NCBI RefSeq assembly: GCF_013340285.1
Contig: NZ_BLVO01000001.1
Span: 58,779 to 122,778 of the forward strand
From: Desulfovibrio subterraneus
GTDB lineage: Bacteria > Desulfobacterota > Desulfovibrionia > Desulfovibrionales > Desulfovibrionaceae
Reading direction: 5' to 3'
DNA length: 64,000 nucleotides
In this document: positions 9,901-18,333 of the stretch, one piece after another
Position numbering within the stretch: the first letter of the stretch is position 1
How the letters are laid out: each line of letters begins with the position of its first letter
Made by a program: the position numbers and the translations under genes
The notes under the pieces: model-generated
What the model was told of the DNA's origin: nothing
Seen by the model: only the letters and a program-made list of their open reading frames with translations
Database searches by the model: none

Positions 9901-10565
9901 GCAACATCATTTCCATGAAGACGCTGTTCGACAAGGCTGCGGCGCAGGGCCTGAACGTGACCTGCGTGGCCACGGCCTGCGGTTCCTGCCGCGAAGCGCT
10001 GGAAAAGTATGAGCTGCCTGCCAACCTGAAGGCCGGTCTTGTGCACAAGGACATCGTGCAGATCATCACCGAGCAGGATGGCAAGGAAGGCGGACTGCAG
10101 ATTCCCCGCTTTGCGCAGGGTCAGCCCCTGCTGTATCATGCGGCCTGCCATGCGGAATGGAGCGGCGTGCACAAAGTGAAGGCGGGCGGAATATACCAGA
10201 AGGCCCTTGCAGAGATGACCGGAGCCAAGGTTGTGCTCAACCCCGGCTGCTGCGGCGAATCGGGCATGGGTGCCATGACCAACCCCGACATCTACAACAA
10301 GCTGCGCACCCGCAAGCAGCAGAATCTGGAATCAGGTCTCACCGGGTATCCGGAAGGCGCTCCCGTTGTGGTGGGCTGCCCCTCATGCAAGGTGGGCATT
10401 GCCCGGAGCTTCATCAACATGCATGAAAAGCGCCCCGTGCTGCATACCCTTGAGTACCTTGCGGCCAACATGTACGGCGAGGACTGGAAAAAGACCTTCA
10501 AACGCCTTGCCACCGATGCGCTGAACGGCAATGCCGTCCGCGTTGTGGACGACAGCGCTCTTTAG
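6975..10565 (+). CDS. FAD-linked oxidase with two 4Fe-4S motifs and CCG domains, D-lactate dehydrogenase type
   Basis: 1196 residues. Order of domains: N-terminal extension; FAD-binding type-4 domain (~130-290: PRGGASGCTGGAIP, TIGGNIAENSGGP); FAD-oxidase C-terminal domain with HMHAGDGNCHVNIP and GEHGIG (~600-660); two 4Fe-4S motifs beginning near residues 728 (CTRCGKCKQVCP) and 790 (CTGCGKCTAVCP); and two cysteine-rich CCG domains (CCGYPLLAAG; NPGCCGESGMG, VVGCPSC). This is the layout of the large D-lactate dehydrogenase/glycolate oxidase-like proteins of Desulfovibrio, which feed electrons from 2-hydroxyacids into the membrane. D-lactate as substrate is inferred from family and host physiology. 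Single gene with its own promoter and a strong terminator. Confidence 0.88.
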   Translation: MPHKGPHISISSESLVNRVLRIDLDEFEDWPEAVRETAIALAEELFLVRYNPFIDAETVRQSVQTRFDQAVPSLAHHYATTLREGLTMFWSSFDSDMAFREELIKRIGQVVPKDRIDTRPGSLVECSTDATDLRMELPLLVVAPSSAEEVSAVVRLANEMKFALIPRGGASGCTGGAIPARKRTVVMTLQKLSRIKDVDPAAMTLTVEAGVITASAIKAAADKNLLFTVDPASKTASTIGGNIAENSGGPFAFEYGTTLDNILSYRMVTPTGEIVDVERVNHPRHKIMEDETAVFEVKDISGGVRTVITLKGDEIRKPGLGKDVTNKFLGGLPGVQKEGTDGVIVEGCFICHAQQKHFRVVVLEFFGRSMHNAMLVIKEVVALRNTIRTQGDLVKISALEEFGVKYVEAIEYQKKSTLYEGTPISVLILQLDSNDEDALEKSVRDIVEICAPFDQVDAFVAKDAAEAEHFWEDRHKLSAIARRTSGFKINEDIVIPIDVIPDFSDFIEALNQKCMGKAYRAALQDVGRVHGMPLEDKSMNREFTYASKVAQGKIPTSELSDQEMLERAAAYFDELAEAHPNLKRHFQKIYDHMLATRIIIANHMHAGDGNCHVNIPVNSNDPVMLHNAEEVADEVMAKAQEMHGEVTGEHGIGITKIKFLSEEKMQALKTFKSRVDPHSIMNPAKLTQRETPVKPFTFSFNRLIRDIQASGLADKDRLIGLLTNIQVCTRCGKCKQVCPMFFPEKSLQFHPRNKNLSLGALLEAVYYSQVNKGKPDEGLLTQLRKMMEHCTGCGKCTAVCPVKINSSSVALELRAFVDEEGAGGHPIKSKVLDYLSRDIHSRVPRAAKMAAMGQKMQNRALKFIPASWRSGLENPLFSGPGPEMGYRSLAEAIKLEKGSIFIPKSRSGNAPQHALDAVFYFPGCGGSLFYRNIGLAGLMLLLKAGYAVIMPEEHQCCGYPLLAAGKDTIYKQNRERNIISMKTLFDKAAAQGLNVTCVATACGSCREALEKYELPANLKAGLVHKDIVQIITEQDGKEGGLQIPRFAQGQPLLYHAACHAEWSGVHKVKAGGIYQKALAEMTGAKVVLNPGCCGESGMGAMTNPDIYNKLRTRKQQNLESGLTGYPEGAPVVVGCPSCKVGIARSFINMHEKRPVLHTLEYLAANMYGEDWKKTFKRLATDALNGNAVRVVDDSAL

Positions 10566-10611
10566 CGACCCTATCCGCCTCAGACCGAACACGCCGCTGA
10601 ACCGAACGACG

Positions 10612-10646
10612 CAGCCGGAAGGAGAAACTCTCCTTCCGGCTGTTTT
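10612..10646 (+). terminator. Terminator of the lactate dehydrogenase-like gene
   Basis: Long stem AGCCGGAAGGAGA / TCTCCTTCCGGCT with a 3-nt loop, followed by TTTT. Confidence 0.85.
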
Positions 10647-10664
10647 GTGTTCACATATGAGAAA

Positions 10665-10696
10665 GGCCGCCGTGCACGAAACACGGCGGCCTTTTT
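10665..10696. terminator. Bidirectional terminator between the lactate dehydrogenase-like gene and the microprotein operon
   Basis: Stem GGCCGCCGTG / CACGGCGGCC with TTTTT on the plus side and TTTCTC on the minus side. It ends the minus-strand microprotein operon. Confidence 0.75.
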
Positions 10697-10745
10697 GCCG
10701 GGTGGGCTTCCGGCGAAGGGTCATGTGAAGGAGAACAACGTGTTT

Positions 10746-10826
10746 TCAACCACCGAGGGTGCTTGCGGCCAGTATCTCAAGCGATACCACAAGAGCGGCA
10801 AAGCCAAGCATATACAAAGAGTCCAT
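10746..10826 (-). CDS. 26-residue hydrophobic microprotein (second gene of a Fur-box operon)
   Basis: An ORF of 27 codons starting MDSLYMLGFAALVV. It is almost entirely one hydrophobic segment with a single Glu near the middle, as expected for a one-helix membrane microprotein. AGGAAA lies about 6 nt before the ATG. The gene starts 25 bp after the stop of the 51-residue gene and ends just before a hairpin terminator. I recognise no family; KdpF- or CydX-like accessory peptides are similar only in size and hydrophobicity. The case rests on the ribosome-binding site, operon context and Fur box. Confidence 0.55.
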   Translation of the reverse strand: MDSLYMLGFAALVVSLEILAASTLGG

Positions 10827-10851
10827 AAGGGTTTCCTGCCACTATCCAAAT

Positions 10852-11007
10852 TTATTCGGAAGGAATTCGATTCGGTTGTGCCTCTGCGGCACCGCCCTTT
10901 TCCGTACGCTCGCCCTGTGAGTCGGGGAACTTCAGCGAGTTTCTGAAAAAACGACGAACAGAGCCTGTCCCTGCCTGCGGAGACGTGATGCTCAATTTCC
11001 GGATCAT
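10852..11007 (-). CDS. 51-residue basic protein, first gene of a Fur-box operon
   Basis: ORF beginning MIRKLSITSPQAG and ending NRIPSE. It is rich in Arg, Lys, Ser and Gly, with no obvious domain, signal peptide or cysteine. The start is supported by GGAGGGA 2 nt before the ATG. A promoter whose spacer is a Fur box lies about 55 bp upstream. Fur mutants of Desulfovibrio vulgaris are reported to derepress short hypothetical genes (named genYZ as I recall); this operon could be an equivalent, but I could not compare sequences. Confidence 0.6.
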   Translation of the reverse strand: MIRKLSITSPQAGTGSVRRFFRNSLKFPDSQGERTEKGGAAEAQPNRIPSE

Positions 11008-11059
11008 ATTCCCTCCAATGCGTATCTGTTGCGATGCTGTTATCGGCTGCGTTGAATCT

Positions 11060-11088
11060 GTTTTATTGAAAATGATTTTCATAATCAA
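11060..11088 (-). promoter_or_regulatory. Fur-box promoter of the microprotein operon
   Basis: On the minus strand: -35 TTGATT (11083-11088), 17-nt spacer, -10 TAAAAC (11060-11065). The spacer contains the perfect inverted repeat TGAAAAT-N-ATTTTCA (11067-11081), a good match to the ferric uptake regulator box. Iron-bound Fur at this position would block RNA polymerase, so the operon should be induced by iron starvation. The flanking 11089-11284 holds no gene I can support. Confidence 0.7.
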
Positions 11089-11284
11089 GTAAAATTTTCA
11101 TTTCTTTTCCCCTTTCACCGCATAAACAAGCAAACACTCTGAAATAACAGGCTTTACAATAATAGCTGCAGCACGATCCGCGCCCACTAAAACCGTGCAG
11201 GGATATGCAGGCCGCACAAGGGCGTTCTGCCGACGATGCATATGAGAGGATACGAAGGCTTGCAGCCTTACCTTTGCGGCGAAA

Positions 11285-11668
11285 TCACCGTTTGTCCTTA
11301 CGGCCATACTCGACCCGCGCGTCACAGATTGCCCGGTGGTTGGCATCCGCCCAGCCGATCAGTGTCTGCATGGGAACCAGAAACGAGCGGCCAAGCTCTG
11401 TCAGGCAATATTCCACACGCGGCGGCACTTCCGGATACACGGTGCGCAAGATGAAACCGTCCTGTTCCAGATGCTTCAATGTTCTGGAAAGCATCTGCTT
11501 GGAGATATCCCCTAATTCGCGCAACAACTCGTTGAAACGCAAGGTTCTGGTTTCCAGCGCTTCCAGTACCAACAGACTCCATTGATCGCCTATGCGGTCC
11601 AGCACGTCCCGTATGGGGCACGGCTGTTCAAACTCAACCCCACCAATTTCGTTCTCAAGCTCCGGCAT
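11285..11668 (-). CDS. HxlR-family transcriptional regulator
   Basis: 127 residues, full length for the family. It has the HxlR signature: a Cys near the N-terminus (CPIRDVLDRIGDQWSLLVL), then the winged helix-turn-helix with ISKQMLSRTLKHLEQDGFI and a wing ending in EYCLTELGRSF. HxlR proteins are dimeric DNA-binding regulators; many sense electrophiles or oxidants through the conserved Cys. It is divergent from a SnoaL-like gene and an NAD(P)-binding gene, its most likely targets. A 17-bp palindrome lies in the shared upstream region. Confidence 0.9.
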   Translation of the reverse strand: MPELENEIGGVEFEQPCPIRDVLDRIGDQWSLLVLEALETRTLRFNELLRELGDISKQMLSRTLKHLEQDGFILRTVYPEVPPRVEYCLTELGRSFLVPMQTLIGWADANHRAICDARVEYGRKDKR

Positions 11669-11765
11669 ACGGCTCCCTTATTCTTACACGGTCACACAAA
11701 AGTGACCTGGTACTTTTTTTCTGACTTCTTGTGCGAGATTTCAGGCTCTGCTAAAAAACAACTTC

Positions 11766-11782
11766 GGTCTACTTAATAGACC
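11766..11782. promoter_or_regulatory. 17-bp palindrome, candidate HxlR operator
   Basis: GGTCTA-CTTAA-TAGACC, perfect arms of 6 bp, midway between the divergent HxlR gene and the SnoaL-like gene. Confidence 0.5.
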
Positions 11783-11880
11783 AAGTCTGAAATAAATACC
11801 ATCTTAATTGAGCCGCCCTCCCCACACGCCAAACGGCACGGCTGGCGGCGCACAAACAACACATAACAAGGAGCGATATC

Positions 11881-12348
11881 ATGATATCTCTGAAGCAAAC
11901 CATTCTGGCAGGCGCTGCCATGCTGCTGGCTCTGGCCGGAACCGCCAACGCTCAACCTGTTCGCGACATCAAGACGGAAGAAGCAAACCGGGTACTGGTT
12001 CTGAAATTTTACGACACGTTCTTCAACAAGCATCAAGTAGATGAAGCCGCGAAAGTGGTGGCCGACAACTACATTCAGCACAACCCCACTGTACCGGACG
12101 GAAAAGAGCCGTTCGTTTCATACTTCCGGAGCTTCTTCAACGAAAACCCCGAATCGAAGGTGCGCATCGTGCGCAGTGCGGTCGATGGCGACATAGTGTG
12201 GCTGCACATCCATTCGGTTAACAAGGCCAAGGATACCGGCGAGGCCGTTGTCGACATCTTCCGCGTACAAAACGGCATGATCGTCGAGCATTGGGATGTC
12301 ATTCAGCCGGTGCCGCAAACTGCGGAAAATACCAACACCATGTTCTAA
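11881..12348 (+). CDS. Exported SnoaL/NTF2-like protein
   Basis: 155 residues. An N-terminal signal peptide (KQTILAGAAMLLALAGTANA) predicts export. The rest is a SnoaL-like NTF2 fold: long first helix with LVLKFYDTFFNKHQVDEA, VVADNYIQHNP, a strand pair with VWLHIHSV, and IVEHWDVIQPVP near the C-terminus. The family covers small polyketide-cyclase-like and detoxification proteins; no specific substrate can be read from the sequence. It is divergent from hxlR and followed after 254 bp by a NAD(P)-binding gene, probably in the same regulon. The intervening 12349-12602 holds a GC-rich hairpin near 12470 and no ORF I trust. Confidence 0.85.
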   Translation: MISLKQTILAGAAMLLALAGTANAQPVRDIKTEEANRVLVLKFYDTFFNKHQVDEAAKVVADNYIQHNPTVPDGKEPFVSYFRSFFNENPESKVRIVRSAVDGDIVWLHIHSVNKAKDTGEAVVDIFRVQNGMIVEHWDVIQPVPQTAENTNTMF

Positions 12349-12602
12349 CACCATGGGGAAGCTGGGGCAGCCTCTGACCTGAACGAGGAATGCATCCCGC
12401 AACTTCCCGCACATCCATCGACATATTGCTGCCTTCGGAGCCCGAACAGGACGTATATCAGAAAGACGTCCTCCCCTCTCCGAGAGAAAGGGGGGAGGCA
12501 GCAATATGCCACTTCAAGTGGTGTTACCCCTGAGAGGGGGGCGGGAAAACCCAGGCGAAGTAACGCTTGGAAAACGGATTTGAAACCACAAGGCAGGTTC
12601 TC

Positions 12603-13253
12603 ATGAAAATAGCGATTATCGGTGCGACAGGTTTTGTGGGCGCCCCCATATTGCGAGAGGCCGTCTCGCGGGGGCACCAAGTGCTGGCCCTTACGCGCAA
12701 CGCGAAGAATATCCCCGCGACCGGCTCCGTAGCAGTAGAGAAGGTTGACGTACACGACACCGCAGCTCTTGCGCAGGCAATAGCCGGCTATGATGTGGTC
12801 ATACACGCATTTGCCCCTCCACGTTCGGATTCCATGGAAACGCGCATAGCCCGCCAGGCGCAAGGTACCGGGAGCATCATCAAAGCCATCAAGCAATCGG
12901 GAGTCCCGAGATTGGTGGCAGTGGGCGGCGCAGGAACTGCCGAAGTGGCACCCGGAGTGCCGTTGATGAACAGCTACTTCTTCCCGCCGGAATATGAAGG
13001 TGGCGCACGCTCCACAGCTGTCATCAAAGACCTGCTTCAATCCGAAGACGCCTTTGACTGGGTGTTCATCTCGCCGCCGAACTTTCTGGAAGAAGGACCA
13101 CGTACCGGGAGCTATAGAACCGGAAAAGACAATCTGATCATAGAGCTTTCAACCGGGCGCAGTTACATGAGCACTGCAGACTATGCGGTTGCCATGCTGG
13201 ACGAGATAGAAACGCCCAGACACCACCGGCAGCGGTTTACTGTGGGCACCTAA
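12603..13253 (+). CDS. NAD(P)-binding epimerase/reductase-like protein
   Basis: 216 residues. An N-terminal Rossmann motif (IAIIGATGFVGAPIL) is followed by VDVHDTAALAQAIAGYDVVIHAF and VAVGGAGTAEV, as in the atypical short-chain dehydrogenase family of NAD(P)H-binding proteins. The Tyr-x3-Lys active site of classical dehydrogenases is not evident, so it may be a regulator-like or quinone-reductase-like member. The ATG at 12603 begins exactly at the nucleotide-binding strand; an upstream in-frame ATG at 12567 would add 12 non-homologous residues. A bidirectional terminator follows. Confidence 0.85.
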   Translation: MKIAIIGATGFVGAPILREAVSRGHQVLALTRNAKNIPATGSVAVEKVDVHDTAALAQAIAGYDVVIHAFAPPRSDSMETRIARQAQGTGSIIKAIKQSGVPRLVAVGGAGTAEVAPGVPLMNSYFFPPEYEGGARSTAVIKDLLQSEDAFDWVFISPPNFLEEGPRTGSYRTGKDNLIIELSTGRSYMSTADYAVAMLDEIETPRHHRQRFTVGT

Positions 13254-13296
13254 ACATAGCTTGCCTTGAGAATGGATGCACCCGGATAGAAAGACA

Positions 13297-13330
13297 CAAA
13301 AAAAAGCCCCCGCTTTGCGGGGGCTTTCGT
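13297..13330. terminator. Bidirectional terminator between the epimerase-like gene and the rubredoxin gene
   Basis: Stem AGCCCCCG / CGGGGGCT with an A-run on one side and TTTC on the other. Confidence 0.85.
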
Positions 13331-13349
13331 CTTCAATTCAAATCACTGC

Positions 13350-13508
13350 CTAGGCAGGTTCGAATTCGCTCTTGGGAGCGCCGCACACGGGGCACACCCA
13401 GTCAGAGGGAATATCATCGAACTTGGTACCGGCTGCTACGCCGTTATCGGGATCGCCTTCGGCGGGATCGTATTCATAGCCACAGATGGTGCAAACGTAC
13501 TTCTGCAT
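13350..13508 (-). CDS. rub: Rubredoxin
   Basis: 52 residues, the usual size. Both iron-binding knuckles are present: [12 protein letters not shown] and [15 protein letters not shown]. The single Fe(SCys)4 site carries one electron. The gene lies 27 bp downstream of the superoxide reductase gene; in Desulfovibrio this rbo-rub pair is an operon and rubredoxin is the electron donor to superoxide reductase. GAGGA precedes the ATG by 7 nt. Confidence 0.96.
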   Translation of the reverse strand: MQKYVCTICGYEYDPAEGDPDNGVAAGTKFDDIPSDWVCPVCGAPKSEFEPA

Positions 13509-13535
13509 TGGATAGTCCTCGTATTTCTCTTGGTC

Positions 13536-13916
13536 TTACAGCTCAGCCTTCCAGTGGCCGTGCAGGTTGCAGTATTCGCGGGCAGTGACCTTGGTTGCGG
13601 AGATGCAGAATTCTGCTTCCGGAGCTTCGCCGGGCTTCAGGAACTTGGTGTAGCTTACGCCGTCGGCAACCAGCTCGATCCACTGAATCCAGTGCTTCTC
13701 TTCCATGGGATGAGCAACAGCGCCCACCTTCACCTTGAAGCCGTTGGGGGTCTTCTCGATGACAGGTACGTGCTTTTCCTTGGCTGCGTCAACAGTGCCT
13801 TCGGCCTGAAGCTGCATTTCTTCGCCACAGCATACAAGTTCGGCACCGCCGCCGACCAGAACTTCAACCATGTTACCACAGTGCTTGCACTTGTAGACTT
13901 CAAGGAAATTAGGCAT
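13536..13916 (-). CDS. dfx: Desulfoferrodoxin (two-iron superoxide reductase)
   Basis: 126 residues, full length. It reduces superoxide to hydrogen peroxide in the cytoplasm without forming O2. The N-terminal desulforedoxin-type centre I has C10, C13, C29 and C30. The catalytic centre II ligands are all present at canonical positions: H49, H69, H75, C116 and H119, with the gating residues EKH at 47-49. It is therefore the class with both iron centres. It is the first gene of the operon with rubredoxin. The 165-bp upstream gap is AT-rich and holds the promoter; I see no clear PerR box. Confidence 0.97.
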   Translation of the reverse strand: MPNFLEVYKCKHCGNMVEVLVGGGAELVCCGEEMQLQAEGTVDAAKEKHVPVIEKTPNGFKVKVGAVAHPMEEKHWIQWIELVADGVSYTKFLKPGEAPEAEFCISATKVTAREYCNLHGHWKAEL

Positions 13917-14081
13917 GAATGACTCCTAGCTATCGTTAATGTTTGATTGAATACAGTAATATATTTTGTCAGTAACAATTCCTAACACAGGCATCATACA
14001 TCCTTAGCGCGGTCAGTTCAATCCCAAAGTGAAATTTTTTCGAGTCTGATATCGCAAGCAGTCCTCAGGCAGCGATGCCTT

Positions 14082-14426
14082 CTAAGCAGGATTGAGCAGC
14101 AACTGCAGGTCCGAGGCGGCGAGTTCAAGCTCGCGCTCGAACATGAGGCCGCATTCATCCCCGCTTACCCAGCGTACCGAGCTGCCAAGCCCGTTCAGCT
14201 TCACCCCGTTCATGTTCAGCATGGTATCAAAGTACACTGCAGCCTGTATGGCCGGACGCGTGTCCGCACCATTGAGAAAGCGTATCCTGGCTCCGCCGGG
14301 GCTTATGTCGATAAGATGCACTTCCAGATTTCTGCCCCCGTGCTGCACCCGGCACACATGTCTGAAGCCGTAAGCTTTGAGTTCCAGCCGCGAATGTTTT
14401 CTGCGATCAACGTGTGATGCGCTCAT
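14082..14426 (-). CDS. PilZ-domain protein, putative c-di-GMP effector
   Basis: About 114 residues, a stand-alone PilZ domain. The c-di-GMP binding signature is complete: RRKHSR (RxxxR) near the N-terminus and DISPGGARIRF (DxSxxG) about 30 residues later, then LGSSVRWVSGDECGLMFE. Such proteins change partner binding when c-di-GMP rises, often in motility or surface polysaccharide control. The GGDEF enzyme at 5300-6751 is one possible source. The ATG at 14426 follows GGGGGAAA; an ATG at 14456 is less likely. Confidence 0.88.
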   Translation of the reverse strand: MSASHVDRRKHSRLELKAYGFRHVCRVQHGGRNLEVHLIDISPGGARIRFLNGADTRPAIQAAVYFDTMLNMNGVKLNGLGSSVRWVSGDECGLMFERELELAASDLQLLLNPA

Positions 14427-14579
14427 ATTTCCCCCGCTCTCGGTTATGCGCAACAAATCCTGCCGTGAAAAATACAGCCCCCGGACGCATGCGTCGTCAG
14501 CGCCGCAGGTCCGTATCCCCGTTGTTCCAACGCCATGATACTTTCCAAAAATACGCCCCGCAAAGGGCCCTCTCCATGA

Positions 14580-16592
14580 TTATTCCTTGAAGCGTTCCAC
14601 CATGGCACTCAGCTTGTGCGCCATGCCCGCCACCTCGCGAATGGCCTCGTTAGCCTCCTGTATGCGCCCTGCAATGGTCTGCGACAGATGGTTTATGGAG
14701 TTGATGCTTCTGTTGATCTCTTCGCTCGTGGCGGACTGCTGCTCGGAAGCGGTGGCAATGGAGCGCACCATATCCGCCATCTGCTCGGAACGCTGCATGA
14801 TTTTGGTGAATATCTCGCCGGTATCTCCGGCCTTTTCCGCAGTGCGCACGCTGCGCTGCTGGGTTTCATGCATGCCCGCAACTGCATTGCGGGTGCTTTC
14901 CTGAATATGCACGATGGCCTGCTCAACCTCGCGCGTTGCGGTCATGGTCTTTTCCGCGAGCTTGCGCACCTCGTCCGCCACCACGGCGAACCCGCGACCG
15001 GCCTCTCCGGCCCGCGCGGCCTCAATGGCGGCGTTCAGCGCCAGCAGGTTGGTCTGGTCCGCAATATCGTTGATAACGCCGATGACGTTGCCGATATTCT
15101 GCGCGCTCGTGGCAAGCTCATCCAGACTGCCCGCAAGCTCTGCTGCGCGGGTGGACATATTCTGCGTTTCCTGCACGGTGGAATCCATTTCCCGGCCGCC
15201 CTGCGTGGCTTCGTCATTGGCCTTTTCCGCAAGCTGGGCCGTGGTGGTGGCGCTCTGGCTTACCTCCAGCACAGAGACATTCATCTCTTCCATAGCGGTG
15301 GCCACCTGACTGGTCTGCCCTGCCGTTTCCTCGAACTTGCCGGTCACCTCACTCATCTGGGCGGAGAGCTGCTGGGCCGCAGACGCAAGGTTCATGGAAA
15401 TGGCAGTCACCTCCTCCGCAACGGCCAGCAGGCTCTTGCGGTTCGCTTCTATGCGGGCCTTGTCCTGCTCTTCCTGCGTCAGGTCGATCATGACGCCAAT
15501 GGCTCCGGTTACCGCGCCACTGGCATCCTTGAGAGGAGAAAACTCGTACTGAAGGGGGAAGTGCACACCGTCGCTGCGGCGATAATGCATGCGGCCGCTG
15601 GTACTGCGCCCGGTTGCCAGCACCTTGCCGGCAATATCCTCGTCATGGCCGCCGCCCTGCAGCAGTTTGTCCAGACGATGATCTTTGCTTGTGGAACCGT
15701 TTGAGCCGAGAATGGCCTTGATGGGAGAGTTCGCATACTCTATGCCCTGCTCCTTGTTCACCACCACAAGGGGGACGATAATACCGTTCAGCACCGACTG
15801 GTTATATTGCAGCTGATCGCGGATGGTCGCCACCATCTTGGCAAGGTTGCCGCACAGTCTGCCCAGTTCGTCGGTACCGGAATCGTTGAAATTGATGGAG
15901 TAATTTCCCTTCTCGATCTCGTGGCTGATGCCGGTAATGCAGCGGATACGGTTCACGATGCCGAACTTCATGAAGAGCAGCAGAACCGCAATAAGGCCCG
16001 CCATACCCGCAAAGGAAAGACCGGCCCCCACATACTGCGCCTTGTGCAGCATGCCCATTTCACCGGAGATGTCCTTGAGCATGACCATGGAACCGAGAAT
16101 CTTGCGGCTTGCCCCGTGGCAGTGGTGGCAGCTTTCCGCATTCTCGATGGTGTAGGTGGCGGCAAAATACGGTTTGTCTTCAAGGGTGAGGGTCTCAAAC
16201 CGCTTCACGGGCTTGTCCAGCGCCTCCTGCACCATGGCCGCAAGCACCGGGCTCTTGACCTCGCGGACAAGCTCCTTGCGCTCGCTGGATTCCCGCGTGC
16301 CGTAGCTCACCACGCCGTTGAAGTCGGTCAGAAACACGTCGATATGCTCGTATTCCTCCCGGATATGGGCAAACTTGGCTCGGGTGCCTGCATCGTCACC
16401 CACGGACATGGGATCTTCGATGGCGCTCAGCAGCATGTCTGAAATAGATGCCGCCGCGTCGTGGATGAGATAAAAGGCCGTTTCCTTCTGATTATAGGAA
16501 TTCGCGAGAAACAGGCCGGAGAAGGAAAGAACTGAAGCCACAGTGACAAGGAAGAGAACCTTCATTCCCAAAGAACGAAGCAAAAACTGCAT
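14580..16592 (-). CDS. dcrA: Chemoreceptor with periplasmic heme c-binding motif and PAS domain (DcrA-like)
   Basis: About 670 residues. Membrane helix (~10-30); periplasmic sensor region with SCHHCHG at ~154-160, a CxxCH heme c attachment motif; second helix (~180-200); HAMP (~205-255); PAS domain (~265-375); and the MCP signalling hairpin. DcrA of D. vulgaris is a chemoreceptor whose periplasmic c-type heme acts as redox/oxygen sensor; this protein shares the arrangement, so a role in energy taxis or oxygen avoidance is likely. The start at 16592 follows GGGAGG by 4 nt, and the ORF upstream of it is not supported. Single gene. Confidence 0.88.
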   Translation of the reverse strand: MQFLLRSLGMKVLFLVTVASVLSFSGLFLANSYNQKETAFYLIHDAAASISDMLLSAIEDPMSVGDDAGTRAKFAHIREEYEHIDVFLTDFNGVVSYGTRESSERKELVREVKSPVLAAMVQEALDKPVKRFETLTLEDKPYFAATYTIENAESCHHCHGASRKILGSMVMLKDISGEMGMLHKAQYVGAGLSFAGMAGLIAVLLLFMKFGIVNRIRCITGISHEIEKGNYSINFNDSGTDELGRLCGNLAKMVATIRDQLQYNQSVLNGIIVPLVVVNKEQGIEYANSPIKAILGSNGSTSKDHRLDKLLQGGGHDEDIAGKVLATGRSTSGRMHYRRSDGVHFPLQYEFSPLKDASGAVTGAIGVMIDLTQEEQDKARIEANRKSLLAVAEEVTAISMNLASAAQQLSAQMSEVTGKFEETAGQTSQVATAMEEMNVSVLEVSQSATTTAQLAEKANDEATQGGREMDSTVQETQNMSTRAAELAGSLDELATSAQNIGNVIGVINDIADQTNLLALNAAIEAARAGEAGRGFAVVADEVRKLAEKTMTATREVEQAIVHIQESTRNAVAGMHETQQRSVRTAEKAGDTGEIFTKIMQRSEQMADMVRSIATASEQQSATSEEINRSINSINHLSQTIAGRIQEANEAIREVAGMAHKLSAMVERFKE

Positions 16593-16861
16593 AGAGCCTC
16601 CCGTACGCAGTGACTGCGCAGCGATAGGGCCCCGCCATCCGGCACCGGACAACAAGACCACCCCCTGACAGGAAAGGACAGCAACCCCATCTGAGAGCAC
16701 TGTATCGCAACACCCACCAACTCACTCTATCGCAATACAGTACAACACATTACCAGACCTGTAGAATACTCCACAAGTCACGTCAAGGCAGGCATCAGTT
16801 TTAAAACAGAACTTCTGCAGTTTCTGCAAGGTTCACTGCAGCAGAGAAACTCCCGCAACGA

Positions 16862-17896
16862 CTATCTGCGGCCACGCCTCAACTGGTATTTGGCCACAGC
16901 CGCATTATGTTCCTGCAGTGTCTTGCTGAACTGATGGCTGCCGTCGCCCCTGGCCACAAAATACAGATATGCATGTTGCTGGGGAGATAGTGCCGCGCGG
17001 ATGGATTCCAGTCCCGGCGAACATATGGGTGTGGGCGGCAGCCCGGGATGAGAATAGGTATTGTAGGGATTGGTCGCGTTACGCAGATCGGCACGCGTGA
17101 TGTTGCCGTTGAAGGCGGGACCTATGCCATAGATGATGGTGGGGTCTGCCTGCAGCAGCATATTGCGCCGAATGCGGTTCACATACACACCCGCCACCAG
17201 TGCCCGTTCTTCAGGCACAGAGGTCTCTTTTTCCACCAGGCTGGCAATGGTGAGAATACGCCGCAGCTCCTCGGCAGGGGGCGGACCGGCGGGCCACAGG
17301 GGAGATGTCTTGGCCCAGAAGGTTTTCACAAGTCGGGAGGCGGTGTCCCACGCGGTGCGGGGGGTCATGATCTCCGGCTTGTCCATGAGATAGGTTTCAG
17401 GAAATAAAAAGCCTTCCGCATTATCGAAGGGGATATTGTTTTCCTTCAGAAAGGCCGGATCATGAATGACCTGCCGGAAGTCACCGGCACGGGCAAATTC
17501 CTGTGCCTCCACGGCTTTGGCCACATCCCACCACGCAAGGCCTTCAGGAAATTGCAGACGATACTGCACAGGCATGCCCTTCACGAGCATGTCCAGCACC
17601 TGATCCGGCGTCCAGCCTGTATTGACGATGAACTCACCCGCCTGAATAGAACCGGTAAGCTTGCGGTAACGCGCCAGCAACCGGAACTTACTCACGCTGG
17701 TGATGACATGCTTCTCGTGCAGCGCAGCCGCCACTTTGTCAAAGCTCATGCCGGGACGGATGCGGATGTGCACTTCCTGTCCCACTTCCTCGGGAGCCGT
17801 ATCCAGAAAAGATCTGGCCTGCTGCCACGCAAACAGGCTGGCAAACAGAATAAGGGCCGCAATGGTGCCCATGCTGACAGTCAGCGCTTTTTTCAT
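16862..17896 (-). CDS. mltG: Endolytic murein transglycosylase MltG
   Basis: 344 residues, normal for the family. One N-terminal membrane helix is followed by a LysM-like subdomain ([18 protein letters not shown]) and the YceG catalytic domain. The catalytic Glu lies in [11 protein letters not shown], followed by [21 protein letters not shown] and [16 protein letters not shown]. MltG cleaves nascent glycan strands at the inner membrane and sets their length. Its start codon overlaps the ruvX stop by 4 bp, so the two genes are translationally coupled. Confidence 0.96.
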   Translation of the reverse strand: MKKALTVSMGTIAALILFASLFAWQQARSFLDTAPEEVGQEVHIRIRPGMSFDKVAAALHEKHVITSVSKFRLLARYRKLTGSIQAGEFIVNTGWTPDQVLDMLVKGMPVQYRLQFPEGLAWWDVAKAVEAQEFARAGDFRQVIHDPAFLKENNIPFDNAEGFLFPETYLMDKPEIMTPRTAWDTASRLVKTFWAKTSPLWPAGPPPAEELRRILTIASLVEKETSVPEERALVAGVYVNRIRRNMLLQADPTIIYGIGPAFNGNITRADLRNATNPYNTYSHPGLPPTPICSPGLESIRAALSPQQHAYLYFVARGDGSHQFSKTLQEHNAAVAKYQLRRGRR

Positions 17897-18333
17897 GCGT
17901 TGCCATCTGCCATGCAGCGCTGGTGCTCAGGCTGGTTGAGAAAGGTTTCAAGAATGCGCACGGCTGCCTGCTGGTCCACAACCTTCTTTATCTCGCGCTC
18001 GTTCAGCCCTGCTTCGCGCAGGTCTCCCTCGGCCTCGTGCGAGCTCAGTACTTCGGTCATGTAGTAGACCGGCAAATCGCACCGACGCTTCAGACGCTCC
18101 ACGAAATTACGCACCTGACGGGTGATCAGTGTTTCCGTGCCGTCCAGCAAAGTTGGCAACCCCACCACAATGGCAGCAGGGCTCTCCTCCTCAATGAAGG
18201 CGAGAAGTTCCGCAAAAAAGCGGTCCTTGGTCGTCATGACCAGCGTACGACGGGGAAAAGCCATGCGGCCGCCCGTGTCCGTTGCGGCAAGGCCGGTTCG
18301 CTTGGTCCCGTAGTCAATGGCGATACACTTCAT
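17893..18333 (-). CDS. ruvX: RuvX/YqgF family Holliday-junction resolvase-like nuclease
   Basis: 146 residues. RNase-H-like fold with the first acidic motif [12 protein letters not shown], the middle strand [13 protein letters not shown], ending before [13 protein letters not shown] near the C-terminus. YqgF homologues process the 5' end of pre-16S rRNA and have been linked to recombination. It lies upstream of and overlaps mltG, a frequent pairing. The 250-bp upstream gap contains a terminator of the next gene and no ORF. Confidence 0.94.
   Translation of the reverse strand: MKCIAIDYGTKRTGLAATDTGGRMAFPRRTLVMTTKDRFFAELLAFIEEESPAAIVVGLPTLLDGTETLITRQVRNFVERLKRRCDLPVYYMTEVLSSHEAEGDLREAGLNEREIKKVVDQQAAVRILETFLNQPEHQRCMADGNA

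Noticed and set aside
11098..11346. 82-codon minus-strand ORF overlapping the 3' end of the HxlR gene
   Set aside because: No ribosome-binding site, overlaps a certain gene in another frame, and the translation shows no motif.
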